64,000 bases of DNA from assembly GCA_019357535.2 (NCBI GenBank), contig CP079955.1, positions 1,674,001-1,738,000 of the forward strand. The letters are read 5' to 3'. The DNA is from Macrococcus sp. 19Msa1099 (lineage in GTDB: Bacteria > Bacillota > Bacilli > Staphylococcales > Staphylococcaceae). The notes below the pieces were generated by a model. That model did no database searches. It saw only the letters and a list, made by a program, of their open reading frames with translations, and had not been told where the DNA came from. Shown one piece after another: positions 1-9,987 of the stretch (its first letter is position 1; every line of letters begins with the position of its first letter). Both the position numbers and the translations under genes were made by a program.

Positions 1-100
1 GACACTTGACCCTTCATTAGAAGGTAAAGCGTTCAATCAAGATTACAATAATAAGAGAAAGAGCAAGGCACTTGAAGAACAAAATAAAAACGGAAACTAA
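1..100 (+). CDS. ygzB: YgzB / UPF0295 family protein, C-terminal end (partial)
   Basis: Frame 2 is open from the left edge to a TAA at 98-100 and encodes the last 32 residues, starting TLDPSLEGKAFNQDYNNKR. UPF0295 (YgzB) proteins are small membrane proteins that end with a very similar LDPxLEGKxFxxxYNxKxS tail, and ygzB lies next to perR in Bacillus. The gene converges on perR and shares its terminator. Function of the family is unknown. Only the tail is visible; the assignment rests on the tail match and the position. Confidence 0.75.
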   Translation, partial: TLDPSLEGKAFNQDYNNKRKSKALEEQNKNGN

Positions 101-120
101 TTTTAATTAGTTTCCGTTTT
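87..120. terminator. Bidirectional terminator between ygzB and perR
   Basis: A 14-bp perfect inverted repeat (AAAACGGAAACTAA and its complement) around a 6-base loop. The arms give A and T tracts on both sides, so it can end transcription from both convergent genes. The ygzB stop lies in the left arm and the perR stop in the right arm. Confidence 0.8.
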
Positions 121-556
121 TATTTTGACATTCTGGACATACACCATAAATCTCCATACGATGATGGGTAACAGCATAACCTGTAATATGTTCTGCAATA
201 TTCTCTACTTCATCTAATCTCGGGTAGTGAAAATCTTTAATCTTACCACAAGCTGTACAGATAATGTGGTAATGATTCTGCGTATCAAAATCAAATCTGC
301 TCGCTGCATCACCATATGTGAGTTCCTTTACAAGACCGCTCTCTTTGAAGACCTTTAAGTTATTATAGACAGTAGCCACACTCATATTAGGGAAATTCGG
401 GGATAGCGCTTTATAAATTTCATCAGCTGACGGGTGACTATCTGTTGCAATAAGGTACTGTAAAATAGCTTGTCGTTGAGGTGTAATCCTTACGCCAGTC
501 TTTCTTAACGTGCTAATTGCTTCTTGCAGAAAGTCTTTCTGCGTATGAACTGACAT
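107..556 (-). CDS. perR: Peroxide-responsive repressor PerR (Fur family)
   Basis: 149 aa, usual length for the Fur family. An N-terminal winged helix (about residues 1-85) is followed by a dimerisation domain with two CxxC zinc pairs, Cys100/Cys103 and Cys140/Cys143. The regulatory iron ligands of B. subtilis PerR (His37, Asp85, His91, His93, Asp104) all have counterparts shifted by four: His41, Asp89, His95, His97, Asp108. Asp at the last position is typical of PerR, where Fur has Glu. PerR represses oxidative-stress and iron-storage genes until peroxide oxidises its His ligands. The start has a GAGGTGATC ribosome site. A PerR-box-like sequence lies just upstream, which suggests autoregulation. 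Confidence 0.93.
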   Translation of the reverse strand: MSVHTQKDFLQEAISTLRKTGVRITPQRQAILQYLIATDSHPSADEIYKALSPNFPNMSVATVYNNLKVFKESGLVKELTYGDAASRFDFDTQNHYHIICTACGKIKDFHYPRLDEVENIAEHITGYAVTHHRMEIYGVCPECQNKNGN

Positions 557-575
557 TTGATCACCTCTTTTTACT

Positions 576-590
576 TTATAGTAATTCTAT
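576..590. promoter_or_regulatory. Candidate PerR box upstream of perR
   Basis: TTATAGTAATTCTAT matches the PerR consensus TTATAATNATTATAA at all but three of the 14 defined positions. It lies about 20 bp before the perR start, where autorepression would be expected. Confidence 0.5.
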
Positions 591-627
591 TTTACATCTT
601 AATTTTCCTTATTGTCAAATACCTAGT

Positions 628-1575
628 TTAGTACCCTTTGTCTAAGTCTACCAGATTCTTGAAGTTACGTTTATTATCAATTCCCATATTCATATTATCA
701 ACAAAGATATTTGTAGCACGTTGATTGTAATGGGTACTCAGTCCAGTTATATGTGGTGTCATAATCACGTTGTCTAATTTATATAGTGGATGCTCCGCTT
801 CAAGGGGTTCGTTATAAAAGACATCTAGGCATGCGAATCTAATGACTTTATCTGTCAATGCCTGAATCAGTATATCTTCTTTAACTACTGTACCTCTACC
901 TACATTAATAAACAGTGCGTCACTCCCCATCGCCTGGAAATCTTCTTGTTTAAGTAGATCTATCGTACTTTCTGTTTCCGGTAATACATTGACAATTATA
1001 TCTGATTGTTCAAATGCGTGTAGGCGTTCATCAATCGCATATACTTCATCAAAATACGCTATATCTTGCCCTGTTGTATTGATACCAATTACTTTCATAT
1101 TGAATGCTTGTGCAATACGTGCAGCATACGACGGGATTTCTCCTGTACCGATAAAGCAGATGGTCTGCTCGAACAGTTCTTTGTGTCTAATGTCTGTTTT
1201 AAAGCCTTTATCCTGTTGTAATTTGTAATATTCTAATACATTTTTGTAGTCCGTCATAATATAGCTGAATATATACTCTGAGATTTGTACTTTATGAACG
1301 CCACGTGCATTCGTTAATATCATATTTCTCTCTTTAATTGTTTTAAGTGGCAGCTTGTTAACTCCAGCTGCATACCATGCTATCCATTTTAAATTCGGGC
1401 ATTGTGAGAGAAATGCTTCATCCACTTGTCTGTCATGTGAGATTAATATATCCATACTTTTCTTATCTTCGTCAGTCATATCTTTTAGCGCTATTGATTT
1501 AAATGAATGCTCAGGGTACTGTGCTATAAGATTATTCAATAATTCTCCAAGTTTTACATTCGAAATAATGTTCAT
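628..1575 (-). CDS. D-isomer specific 2-hydroxyacid dehydrogenase family protein
   Basis: 315 aa. The NAD-binding domain carries FIGTGEIPS (residues 141-149), a Rossmann loop with the third glycine replaced. Catalytic residues of the family are present: Arg227 in NVGRGTVV, Glu256 in DVFYNEPLE, and His285 in TPHITGLS. The family reduces 2-keto acids to D-2-hydroxy acids with NAD(P)H; the substrate cannot be told from sequence. The start codon is one base after the bcp stop, so both genes are probably cotranscribed. Confidence 0.82.
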   Translation of the reverse strand: MNIISNVKLGELLNNLIAQYPEHSFKSIALKDMTDEDKKSMDILISHDRQVDEAFLSQCPNLKWIAWYAAGVNKLPLKTIKERNMILTNARGVHKVQISEYIFSYIMTDYKNVLEYYKLQQDKGFKTDIRHKELFEQTICFIGTGEIPSYAARIAQAFNMKVIGINTTGQDIAYFDEVYAIDERLHAFEQSDIIVNVLPETESTIDLLKQEDFQAMGSDALFINVGRGTVVKEDILIQALTDKVIRFACLDVFYNEPLEAEHPLYKLDNVIMTPHITGLSTHYNQRATNIFVDNMNMGIDNKRNFKNLVDLDKGY

Positions 1576-2040
1576 CTATTTTTCTCCTTGCAATACTTTT
1601 TTGATATCTTCCATCTGAGTCTTCACTTTAACACCGTCAAAGACTTCAATGATTCGTGTATCGTCATCAAGAATAATCGTTGTTCTGACAATGCCCATTG
1701 ATTCCTTACCGAACGACTTCTTGAGCCTATATATACTTAGCTGCTTTGAAAAACCATAGTCTTCATCTACTAGCAAATCGAATTTCAGATTATGCTTATT
1801 AATAAAATTCGTATGCTTTACTTTACTATCTCCACTTATACCATATACTTGTGCATCCAGTGCATTAAGTACATCTAGATTATCATTGAAATCACACGCT
1901 TGAGTTGTACATGTTGGTGTATTATCTCTCGGATAGAAGTATAAAACTGTCTTTTTACCGAACAGATCTTGATTTGTAATGATTTCCCCATCTTGATTCT
2001 CCATCTTAAAATCAGGTAATAACATTCCCTTTTCTAACAT
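1576..2040 (-). CDS. bcp: Thioredoxin-dependent thiol peroxidase (Bcp/PrxQ)
   Basis: 154 aa from the ATG at 2040, which has a GGAG site eight bases upstream; a GTG three codons earlier overlaps that site and is less likely. The PrxQ active site TPTCTTQAC supplies peroxidatic Cys44 and resolving Cys49. The protein reduces hydrogen peroxide and organic peroxides in the cytoplasm with thioredoxin. The bcp-perR neighbourhood is conserved in Bacillus and Staphylococcus and fits an oxidative-stress cluster. It is divergent from hemL2 across an 80-bp promoter region. Confidence 0.9.
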   Translation of the reverse strand: MLEKGMLLPDFKMENQDGEIITNQDLFGKKTVLYFYPRDNTPTCTTQACDFNDNLDVLNALDAQVYGISGDSKVKHTNFINKHNLKFDLLVDEDYGFSKQLSIYRLKKSFGKESMGIVRTTIILDDDTRIIEVFDGVKVKTQMEDIKKVLQGEK

Positions 2041-2121
2041 AAATAACACTCCATCCTCAAATATTGTATAAGTATATGATAGTATAGTAGACGAAAATAC
2101 AAAACAAAAGAGGTCGATAAA

Positions 2122-3408
2122 ATGAACTTTAGTAATTCAGAAGCAATACAAAATCGTGCGAATGCGGCAATCCTTGGAGGTGTTAACTCACCTTCTCGTT
2201 CTTATAAGGCAGTTGGTGGCGGTGCGCCTGTAGTGATGGCGCGTGGTGAAGGTGCTTACTTCTATGATGTGGACGGTAATAAATATATTGATTATCTTGC
2301 AGCTTATGGCCCAATTATTACAGGTCATGCGCATCCTCACATTACTGAAGCCATTAAGCGTGCAGCTGAAAGTGGTGTATTATATGGTACTCCAACAGAA
2401 CACGAAGTTGTGTTTGCTGAAATGCTGCAAGAAGCAATCCCATCATTAGAAAAAGTACGCTTCGTTAACTCAGGTACGGAAGCTGTGATGACAACGATTC
2501 GTGTTGCGCGTGCATATACTGGCAGAGATAAGATTATTAAATTTGCAGGATGCTATCATGGCCATTCAGACTTAGTACTTGTGGCAGCAGGCAGTGGCCC
2601 ATCACAACTTGGTACTCCGGACTCGGCAGGCGTACCAAAGAGTGTGGCACAAGAAGTAATTACGGTTCCATTTAATGATATAGAACAATTCAAAGAAGCA
2701 TTCCATCACTTCGGCGATCAGATTGCAGGTGTATTAGTTGAGCCAATCGTCGGTAATTTCGGTATTGTAGAACCATACGCTGGATTTCTTGAAGCAGTGA
2801 ATGAAGTGGTACATAGTCACGGGGCGCTTGTTATCTATGATGAAGTTATCACTGCATTCCGTTTCTGCTATGGTGGTGCACAAGACATGCTTGGTGTAAA
2901 ACCTGACTTGACAGCTTTCGGTAAAGTTATTGGTGGCGGCTTACCGATTGGGGCATACGGTGGACGTCAGGATATCATGGAACATATTGCGCCTCTTGGT
3001 CCAACTTATCAGGCAGGTACGATGGCAGGCAATCCATTAAGTATGCAGGCAGGTATCGCTCTACTTGAAGTGATCAAGGCTGAAGGCACTTATGATTATC
3101 TGGATAAGCTTGGTGAGATGCTCGAGACAGGCATGAATGAACTGATTGAAAAATATAGTATCAAAGCCAATATTAATCGTCTTAAAGGTGCAATGACAAT
3201 TTATTTTACAGATGAAAAAGTAGAGAATTATGAACAAGCTGAAGCTACCGATGGAGAAGCTTTCGCCAAATTCTTCAAACTGATGCTGCATCAAGGAATC
3301 AACCTTGCACCTTCTAAATACGAGGCATGGTTCATTACTATCGCGCATACCGAGCAAGATATTCAAGATACACTAATCGCAGTTGAAAACAGTTTCAAAC
3401 AAATGTAG
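2122..3408 (+). CDS. hemL: Glutamate-1-semialdehyde 2,1-aminomutase 2
   Basis: 428 aa, class III PLP aminotransferase fold. The PLP lysine is Lys268 in [15 protein letters not shown], with [11 protein letters not shown] ahead of it. The enzyme converts glutamate-1-semialdehyde to 5-aminolevulinate, the first committed haem precursor. Staphylococci carry two copies (hemL1 in the hem operon and gsaB/hemL2 next to perR and bcp); this position corresponds to the second. A GAGGTCG ribosome site precedes the ATG. The Fur/PerR neighbours suggest iron- or peroxide-linked control, but no clear box was found here. Confidence 0.92.
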   Translation: MNFSNSEAIQNRANAAILGGVNSPSRSYKAVGGGAPVVMARGEGAYFYDVDGNKYIDYLAAYGPIITGHAHPHITEAIKRAAESGVLYGTPTEHEVVFAEMLQEAIPSLEKVRFVNSGTEAVMTTIRVARAYTGRDKIIKFAGCYHGHSDLVLVAAGSGPSQLGTPDSAGVPKSVAQEVITVPFNDIEQFKEAFHHFGDQIAGVLVEPIVGNFGIVEPYAGFLEAVNEVVHSHGALVIYDEVITAFRFCYGGAQDMLGVKPDLTAFGKVIGGGLPIGAYGGRQDIMEHIAPLGPTYQAGTMAGNPLSMQAGIALLEVIKAEGTYDYLDKLGEMLETGMNELIEKYSIKANINRLKGAMTIYFTDEKVENYEQAEATDGEAFAKFFKLMLHQGINLAPSKYEAWFITIAHTEQDIQDTLIAVENSFKQM

Positions 3409-3470
3409 CTTGAAAAAATATGCAATGTCATGTATAAGTGTACTAACGAATAAATAAATGAGGTCAAAAT

Positions 3471-4553
3471 ATGAAATTAGGTGCACGTATATTCAAAACT
3501 GGAATTGCTATTATCGTTGCCTTGTTAATCGCACATCAAATCAATGGGCAAGGCGCTATCGTTGCTGGCATCTCAGCATTATTTGCAATGCAACCCAATG
3601 TGTACAGATCATTTAAAACGATTATTGAACAATTTCAAGGAAACTTAATAGGTGCTGTACTTGCAATAATCATGGCTTCTTTATTTGGTTTTCATATCGT
3701 CATTATCGGCATTACTTCTATCATGCTGATTTCAATATTACAGAAAGTCAACCTTTCACATGTTACAGGTCTTGCTGTAGTCACTCAGCTCATTATTATG
3801 GACCACCAGGACGGTGCGTTCCTGGAATCTGCTGTTTTAAGATTTACGTTCGTTATGATTGGAGTAATCAGTGCGTTTGTCGTGAACACATTATTTTTGC
3901 CACCTAAATTCGAAAGTAAGATTTATTATCAATGTTTGAGTATCTCGAGTGATATTTTCAAGTGGATTCGTCTAGAAATTAATGGCTCAACAGAATTCCA
4001 TGCAGTAAAAAGAGATATAGATAACATCCGCAGTCGTATCGAGAAACTTGAAGAACAGTATAACTTGTACAAAGAAGAACGTGCATACACGAAAAAAGGC
4101 AGTATTCGGAATCTACGCAAAAAGATCATCTTTAAAGAGACTGTACTGGCAACGCGTCGCGCCTATGATGTACTGCGCAAAATGCATAGATACGAAAATG
4201 ATGTCATTAATTTGCCGGAAGAACTAAAAGTTCAGATTAAATTTGAACTCGATGAATTAATGACACTACATGAAGAGCTGCTTATGCGGATATCAAAGAA
4301 AGTGCCCGCTACAAAACATGACTGTCAAACCGGGATAACCGAACCTTATAAGCTCAATATCATGGATGCATTTCTTGAAGAGATCAACACGACACCAAGT
4401 GATGCATATAGCAAGGAACATATATTTGTAATTATCGGGACACTATTTGATTATCGTGATAAACTCGAACACCTTGATCGTATTACACATAGCTTCTATA
4501 AGTTTCATAAAGAGGATAAGAAATTCAGAATCGAACATAGTGAAGAGTTATAA
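3471..4553 (+). CDS. Aromatic acid exporter (ArAE/DUF939) family membrane protein
   Basis: 360 aa. The first ~145 residues hold four to five hydrophobic segments, beginning GARIFKTGIAIIVALL. A charged, helical cytoplasmic part follows (about 150-360). This is the architecture of the FUSC-like aromatic acid exporter family 1 with its DUF939 C-terminal domain. Transport substrate is unknown. A paralogue of the same architecture lies at 26230-27219. The gene stands alone, with a GAGGTC site before the ATG and a strong terminator after the stop. Confidence 0.78.
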   Translation: MKLGARIFKTGIAIIVALLIAHQINGQGAIVAGISALFAMQPNVYRSFKTIIEQFQGNLIGAVLAIIMASLFGFHIVIIGITSIMLISILQKVNLSHVTGLAVVTQLIIMDHQDGAFLESAVLRFTFVMIGVISAFVVNTLFLPPKFESKIYYQCLSISSDIFKWIRLEINGSTEFHAVKRDIDNIRSRIEKLEEQYNLYKEERAYTKKGSIRNLRKKIIFKETVLATRRAYDVLRKMHRYENDVINLPEELKVQIKFELDELMTLHEELLMRISKKVPATKHDCQTGITEPYKLNIMDAFLEEINTTPSDAYSKEHIFVIIGTLFDYRDKLEHLDRITHSFYKFHKEDKKFRIEHSEEL

Positions 4554-4563
4554 TTTGTTCAAC

Positions 4564-4597
4564 ATAAAAGGGAGTGCGAAATCGCACTCCCTTTTAT
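4564..4597. terminator. Bidirectional terminator
   Basis: A 16-bp perfect stem (ATAAAAGGGAGTGCGA) with a 2-base loop sits between convergent genes, with T tracts in both directions. Confidence 0.8.
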
Positions 4598-5199
4598 CAT
4601 TGCCAACCATTATTCTCTTCTACCACGACTTTATCTTTTGATACGTGTGGATTTCCTTTTACAGTAAATCGATAGAGATAATCCACCGCTTCTTCTTTAT
4701 TATCGATTCCGATACGCTTTGATGCTGTAATTACTCTCGGTGTTCTGCCTTCTCTTATACATACGCCGTCGTCATTTAGACGCGTTCCGTTGTAATGTTC
4801 TCGTTTAATTCCTAAACTTTGTGTCAGTTTTCCTGGTCCGTCTGTCAGATGATTTTCACGACCTCGCCTCTTTATCATCGTATCTATTCCTGTTACCGGT
4901 TCGATTCCACGGATAAGCACCCCTTCAGGATGCGCTGTATCTTTCGTTATAAAGTTCATACAATGATGTCCATGCATCGTATATACATAAATCGTACCAA
5001 AGTCGCGATACATCATTTCGTTCTTCTTAGTCCGACGCAGCTGATATGCATGTGCTGCTTTATCATGTTCCCCAAGATATGCTTCTACTTCAGTAATATA
5101 TCCACCGGTAACAGCACCATCCTGCTCAGTGTAGATATACTTTCCGAGCAAGGCTTGTGCTGCTGTTAATGTATCATATGCCAAAAATGACAAATCCAA
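4597..5199 (-). CDS. DNA-3-methyladenine glycosylase (AAG/MPG type)
   Basis: 200 aa, full length for the Aag family. It carries ITEVEAYLGEHDKAAH (about residues 34-49, including the catalytic Glu), the YVYTMHGHHCMNF strand and the LTDGPGKLTQSLGI motif. It excises 3-methyladenine and other alkylated or deaminated purines. The start is a TTG, supported by a GGAGGAGG site about ten bases upstream. The 140 bp upstream hold only a short relic reading frame. Confidence 0.9.
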   Translation of the reverse strand: MDLSFLAYDTLTAAQALLGKYIYTEQDGAVTGGYITEVEAYLGEHDKAAHAYQLRRTKKNEMMYRDFGTIYVYTMHGHHCMNFITKDTAHPEGVLIRGIEPVTGIDTMIKRRGRENHLTDGPGKLTQSLGIKREHYNGTRLNDDGVCIREGRTPRVITASKRIGIDNKEEAVDYLYRFTVKGNPHVSKDKVVVEENNGWQ

Positions 5200-5226
5200 T
5201 TAAATCGCCTCCTCCGGAACTCTATA

Positions 5227-5325
5227 TCACTTTGCCATAACTAGAGACCGTTCAATTTCCAGCTCACTCATTTCTTTTGGAAACAATGAATTTTGCAGAT
5301 AGACCTTGTTGAAATCACTATAGAT
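5227..5325 (-). pseudogene. Short reading-frame relic upstream of the glycosylase gene
   Basis: An open frame of 32 codons ends in TGA and includes FPKEMSELEIERSLVMAK. It has no credible start codon; the only ATG would give a 14-aa peptide. It may be the tail of a lost gene or chance. Not recognised. Confidence 0.2.
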
Positions 5326-5340
5326 TTAAATAAATAATTC

Positions 5341-7089
5341 TTAATCAACACTTTCTAAGTTTTGAATAGAATAGAGATTATAATAATGTTCGTGCTTTTG
5401 CATCAATTCGTGGTGTGTACCCATTTCAACAATTTCACCATCTTGAACCACTACAATCTTATCTGCATGTGTAATTGTCGACAATCTATGTGCGACGATT
5501 ACTGTTGTTCTATCTTGAGATAGAGACTCTAGTGCTTCCTGTATCACCGCTTCACTTTCAAGGTCCAGTGCACTTGTCGCTTCATCCAGTATAAGAATCG
5601 GTGGATTCTTCAGGAATACACGAGAAATTGCAACACGCTGCTTCTGACCACCTGATAACTTAACGCCACGTTCGCCTACTTCTGTATCGTAGCCGTCAGG
5701 TAAACTCATAATAAAGTCGTGGGCATTCGCGAGTTTCGCAGCCTGAATCATCTCTTCTTCTGTGGCACCAGGTTTTCCTAACAAGATATTATTACGAATC
5801 GATTCAGAGAAGAGAATATTATCCTGCATGACCATGCCTATCTGTGTACGTAAGCTTTCCAGTGTATAATCTTTAATCGGATGATGATCTACGATGATTT
5901 CACCTTGCGTAACATCGTAGAATCTCGGTATCAGACTGATCATCGTCGATTTACCCCCACCGCTCATTCCAACAAACGCTATAGTTTCACCACTTTTAAT
6001 ATCCAGATTAATATTGTGCAATACTTCTGTATCATCTTCGTTATACTTAAATCCAACATTGTTAAATGAAATATCTCCTCGGTGGATCTGAATATCACGT
6101 GCGTTCTTCGTATCTTTAATATCATAAGGTTCATCAAAGAGCTGGAACATTCGGTCCATCGACGCCATGCTTTGTGTTAATGTCGTTGATGAGCTGACCA
6201 GTCTTCTTAAAGGGCCATACAATCTGTCAAGATACGCGATAAATGCCGCTAATGCACCGACTGAAAGGTGGCCACCAATGACCTGCCATGCACCAAAGCC
6301 TACTACAAGCAATGGTCCGACATCTGTAATCGTATTGATTACAGCAAAACTTTTGGCATTCCATCTCGTATGATTCATCGCCTTATTCAAAAAATTCTTG
6401 TTGCGTCTATCGAACCGCTTATTTTCCTCTTCTTCTATAGCAAATGTCTTGATCAATGTCATACCTTGAACACGTTCATGCAGGAATCCTTGCACTTCTG
6501 CCAGCGACTGACTGCGTTCACGCGTAAGTTTACGCAGGTTGCCGAAGAAATAATAGACGCTGAACATATAAAATGGAAAGACAATCAATGACACAAGCGT
6601 CAGCTTGACATCCATCGTAAACATAATAGCAAGTGCAATAATAATCGTAACTAAGTCCAGCCATACATTCATCAGACCTGTGATGATGAAATCTTTCGTC
6701 GATTCAACATCATTGATAACACGTGAGATGACTTCTCCAACTTTATTGTTAGCATAAAACCTCACGCTCAGTGCCTGAAGATGCTTATAGAGCTTCTTTC
6801 TAATATCGTATAGTATTTTGTTGCTTGTCCATTGAGCAAGATACTGTCTGAAATACTCAACAGGCGGACGGATAACCGTGAAGATAAATCCGAATAAGAG
6901 TAAGGCTTGTAGTAATGCTTCTTTTTTCTCTGCGACTGACATCGATGTATTATTGATGACATCATCGATAACATATTTAATCAATAATGGAATTAATAAC
7001 GGAATTCCAAACTTTAATATCCCTATAATAATCGTCAAGATAATCAGCATCGTATAGGGTTTTACAAATTGCATATAGCGCTTTAACAT
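5341..7089 (-). CDS. Multidrug ABC exporter, Sav1866 type (fused permease and ATPase)
   Basis: 582 aa from the ATG at 7089, which has a GGAG site; the upstream TTG is less likely. Six transmembrane helices (about residues 1-320) precede one nucleotide-binding domain with Walker [10 protein letters not shown], signature LSGGQKQR, Walker [13 protein letters not shown] and H-loop IVAHRLST. Long stretches agree with S. aureus Sav1866 as I recall it, for example [20 protein letters not shown]. It works as a homodimer in the membrane and extrudes lipophilic drugs. It corresponds to ygaD of Bacillus, which also sits near ygaC (DUF402) and perR. Confidence 0.92.
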   Translation of the reverse strand: MLKRYMQFVKPYTMLIILTIIIGILKFGIPLLIPLLIKYVIDDVINNTSMSVAEKKEALLQALLLFGFIFTVIRPPVEYFRQYLAQWTSNKILYDIRKKLYKHLQALSVRFYANNKVGEVISRVINDVESTKDFIITGLMNVWLDLVTIIIALAIMFTMDVKLTLVSLIVFPFYMFSVYYFFGNLRKLTRERSQSLAEVQGFLHERVQGMTLIKTFAIEEEENKRFDRRNKNFLNKAMNHTRWNAKSFAVINTITDVGPLLVVGFGAWQVIGGHLSVGALAAFIAYLDRLYGPLRRLVSSSTTLTQSMASMDRMFQLFDEPYDIKDTKNARDIQIHRGDISFNNVGFKYNEDDTEVLHNINLDIKSGETIAFVGMSGGGKSTMISLIPRFYDVTQGEIIVDHHPIKDYTLESLRTQIGMVMQDNILFSESIRNNILLGKPGATEEEMIQAAKLANAHDFIMSLPDGYDTEVGERGVKLSGGQKQRVAISRVFLKNPPILILDEATSALDLESEAVIQEALESLSQDRTTVIVAHRLSTITHADKIVVVQDGEIVEMGTHHELMQKHEHYYNLYSIQNLESVD

Positions 7090-7211
7090 ATTATTCTCCT
7101 TCAATATTATTCTTGTTTGTTAATGAATCAAAAAACCGAACAATGCAGAAAACGACATACATTTTCTTCACACTGTCCGGATTTAACAAAGAGGATTACT
7201 GCCCCGTATCC

Positions 7212-7763
7212 TTAATCTTCCTTGATTCTCTTTTGAAAATGAAATCTTTCCTGCCAGACTTTGATAAAGTCCGGAGCAAATGGTCCTTTCTTTCTTTCAA
7301 TCCATTGTTGCAAAATGTCAACGTTTCGCCTTAGGATCAAATCGATCTCTTCGGGATAGTTCATCTGTTTCATGTGCTGCTGATATTCATCTTCATCAAG
7401 CAGATGATACTTACCATTTGGATATACTTTAATATCCAGGTCGTAATCAATGTACTTAATAGCCTCACTATCACATACGAACGGTGAGGATAAGTTACAG
7501 TAATAATAAACGCCATCTTCACGGAACATACAGATGACATTGAACCAGTATTCTGCATGAAAATAGACGATTGCAGGTTCACGTGTAACCCAAGTTCGAC
7601 CATCACTCTCAGTTACAAGAGTACGATTATTCCCTCCGATAATGACATGATTTGTTCCTTTTAAAATCGTTGTTTCGGACCAGATTCTGTGAATTTTCCC
7701 ATTATGTTTATAGCTTTGAATCTGCACATTCTGGCCTTCTTTTGGTATGGATTCTTTGACCAT
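7212..7763 (-). CDS. DUF402 nucleoside tri-/diphosphate phosphatase (Ntdp, UPF0374)
   Basis: 183 aa from the ATG at 7763 ([11 protein letters not shown]). This matches the usual UPF0374 start and has an AGGTGG site; the GTG four codons upstream overlaps that site. The DUF402 core is [18 protein letters not shown], followed by [14 protein letters not shown]. The S. aureus homologue hydrolyses nucleoside tri- and diphosphates. Neighbours are the Sav1866-like exporter and mutY, as in related genomes. Confidence 0.85.
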   Translation of the reverse strand: MVKESIPKEGQNVQIQSYKHNGKIHRIWSETTILKGTNHVIIGGNNRTLVTESDGRTWVTREPAIVYFHAEYWFNVICMFREDGVYYYCNLSSPFVCDSEAIKYIDYDLDIKVYPNGKYHLLDEDEYQQHMKQMNYPEEIDLILRRNVDILQQWIERKKGPFAPDFIKVWQERFHFQKRIKED

Positions 7764-7828
7764 GTTCCACACCACCTATATTTAGTATTTGCATTTTAAA
7801 TTATAACATAACTTTTTTCACATTTAAC

Positions 7829-8863
7829 CTATTTCAACTCATCAATATATTTTTTGAATATTTTTGTCATCGATACAGGGAAATTGAAACGTTCCTTCTC
7901 CTCTATATCTATAAATTTTGCGTCATCTACACGACCTAATGCCACGGCACGATAAACTTCCATATCCCATGTCACATGCGTAAACTGATGCTTAAGTGAC
8001 ATAAAAGGATCATCTTCAACATATAACGACATATTCAGCTGTTCTTCAATCGTGTCTTGATGCGTGTCGATATTAAACATCGGAAACTGCCACATCGACT
8101 GCAGTAATCCAGTCGATGGTCGCTGCTCAATATATATCTTATCGTCATGCATAATCACAAGCACTTTCCAATGTTCTATCTTCTTTTTAATCTTCTTTAG
8201 TTTGACAGGTCTTAACTGTACAGTACCTGCATTATAACTTTCACAATGTTGTTGAACTGGACAGAACATACATAATGGTGCCTTAGGTGTACATACAGTC
8301 GCGCCAAGTTCCATCAAAGCTTCATTAAAGTCACCTGCTGCTTTTGGCATGACATCCATCACCTTGTCTTCAAAATGACGTCGTGCTGATGAGCTCGATA
8401 TATCAAAATCATCATTATCCAATCTAGAGAACACACGATAGACATTGCCATCAACTGCTGGTATTTGATGATTAAATGCAATGCTCATTACCGCACCTTG
8501 CGTATAAGGGCCAACCCCTTTCAACTTTAAGAAGTCTTCAGGATTATTCGGTACCACGCCATCATAGCTTTCCTGTACTTCTTTTACTGCACTATGGAAA
8601 TTGCGTACACGAGAATAATACCCAAGCCCTTCCCAATATTTCGATACTTCATCAATCTCTGCAGATGCCAGCGTCCGTATATCAGGAAATCGTTCTGTAA
8701 ACTTCAAATAATAAGGTTTAACCGTATTGACCTGTGTCTGCTGCAGCATCACTTCTGATAACCAGATTTTATATGGATCTTTCGTTTCTCTCCAAGGCAT
8801 CTCTCGTTTATTTTTATAAAACCAATCCAGGAGATGCTGCGAAAATTGCTGTTTGTTTAACAT
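7829..8863 (-). CDS. mutY: A/G-specific adenine glycosylase MutY
   Basis: 344 aa. The helix-hairpin-helix LKGVGPYTQGA is followed by catalytic Asp138 (AVDGNVYR); Glu37 lies in SEVMLQQTQV. A [4Fe-4S] cluster is ligated by Cys191, Cys198, Cys201 and Cys207 (C-x6-C-x2-C-x5-C). A NUDIX-like domain follows from about residue 225 (IYIEQRPSTGLLQSMWQFP) and recognises 8-oxoG. The enzyme removes adenine mispaired with 8-oxoguanine. It is divergently transcribed from yfhP, a conserved pairing. Confidence 0.93.
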   Translation of the reverse strand: MLNKQQFSQHLLDWFYKNKREMPWRETKDPYKIWLSEVMLQQTQVNTVKPYYLKFTERFPDIRTLASAEIDEVSKYWEGLGYYSRVRNFHSAVKEVQESYDGVVPNNPEDFLKLKGVGPYTQGAVMSIAFNHQIPAVDGNVYRVFSRLDNDDFDISSSSARRHFEDKVMDVMPKAAGDFNEALMELGATVCTPKAPLCMFCPVQQHCESYNAGTVQLRPVKLKKIKKKIEHWKVLVIMHDDKIYIEQRPSTGLLQSMWQFPMFNIDTHQDTIEEQLNMSLYVEDDPFMSLKHQFTHVTWDMEVYRAVALGRVDDAKFIDIEEKERFNFPVSMTKIFKKYIDELK

Positions 8864-8959
8864 TGCTTTCCTCTTTCTAAAAAAATTTAAATTCTAAGCA
8901 TGAATAATTTATCATTATATTCTATTTGTTCTATAATAAAACTTGAAAGGAATGATACT

Positions 8960-9940
8960 ATGGATACTGCCACTCATGTCGTTATGGGCGTTGCACTTGC
9001 TGGCCTTGCAACAATCGATCCTGCAGTAACTTCTATGTATCCTGCGGTTGTGACCACTGTTATGGTCGGTTCACAAATACCTGATATCGATACCGTACTG
9101 AAGTTACGTAATAATGCAGTATATATCACTCATCACCGCGGGATAACACACTCAATACCATTTACATTATTCTGGCCAATTGTGCTTACTGTTATGGCGA
9201 TGCTCATTTTTAAAGTGGATGCCCCGTTCCATCTATGGATGTGGGCACAAATTGCTGTATTGCTGCATGTCTTTGTAGATATCTTTAATTCATATGGGAC
9301 TCAGGCGTTACGACCACTTACTAAGAAATGGATACAAATCGGTATTATCAATACATTTGATCCGATTATATTTATGTCACATATCATTGCAATATTGTTA
9401 TGGTATATCGGCTTTAATCCCATCTCTACGTTTGGTAGTCTCTACTTACTCCTTATCGTCTACTATATCATTCGACGTATGCTGCAACAAATGATTAAGA
9501 AGAACGTCCTGTTACGTATTCCTAAAGATGAGACAGTCATTAAATCATTTGTTGCTCCAACAATAAGATTCTTTGAATGGCGTATTGCTGTCCAGACTGA
9601 TAAGTATGACTATATCGGTAGAAGCTATAAGGGAAGTGTTCACTTCAGTGATAAGTTCGTACGTAAGAAACTACCAGATAAAGTAGTGATGCAGCACGCA
9701 AAGCATGACAGAAACTTACGTGCATTCTTAAGCTTTAGTTCTATATATCGCTATACAATCACAGAGACGGGTACAGGATATGAACTTCGCTTTATCGATT
9801 TACGTTACTTAAAGAACGGACATTATTCATTCGTTGCAATTCTCAGCCTGGATAGCGCATACCGCGTCACACATAGCTACACGGGATGGGTATTCTCAGA
9901 AGAAAAATTACAGCGTAAGCTCGTTAAGAGCAAAATTTAA
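8960..9940 (+). CDS. yfhP: YfhP-like membrane metal-dependent hydrolase (YdjM/DUF457 family)
   Basis: 326 aa from the ATG at 8960 (MDTATHVVMGVALAG), with an AAGG site; the frame is open 20 codons further upstream, but without a comparable start. The N-terminal half has four or five membrane segments and the family metal-binding pattern: DTATHVV near the start, GSQIPDIDTV, and HHRGITHSIPF around residue 60. The C-terminal half is soluble. Family members are annotated as inner-membrane hydrolases related to YdjM; B. subtilis YfhP has been described as a regulator of the neighbouring yfhQ (mutY). The biochemical function is unproven. Confidence 0.8.
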   Translation: MDTATHVVMGVALAGLATIDPAVTSMYPAVVTTVMVGSQIPDIDTVLKLRNNAVYITHHRGITHSIPFTLFWPIVLTVMAMLIFKVDAPFHLWMWAQIAVLLHVFVDIFNSYGTQALRPLTKKWIQIGIINTFDPIIFMSHIIAILLWYIGFNPISTFGSLYLLLIVYYIIRRMLQQMIKKNVLLRIPKDETVIKSFVAPTIRFFEWRIAVQTDKYDYIGRSYKGSVHFSDKFVRKKLPDKVVMQHAKHDRNLRAFLSFSSIYRYTITETGTGYELRFIDLRYLKNGHYSFVAILSLDSAYRVTHSYTGWVFSEEKLQRKLVKSKI

Positions 9941-9984
9941 CCCGAATATCGACGTGTTATTAATAACACGTCGATATTCGGGTT
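9939..9984. terminator. Long perfect palindrome, bidirectional terminator
   Basis: A 46-bp perfect inverted repeat with no unpaired loop bases (arms of 23 bp, AACCCGAATATCGACGTGTT...) is followed by TTTT on the plus side. It overlaps the yfhP stop and lies just before the convergent TagG-like gene ends. Confidence 0.75.
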
Positions 9985-9987
9985 TTT

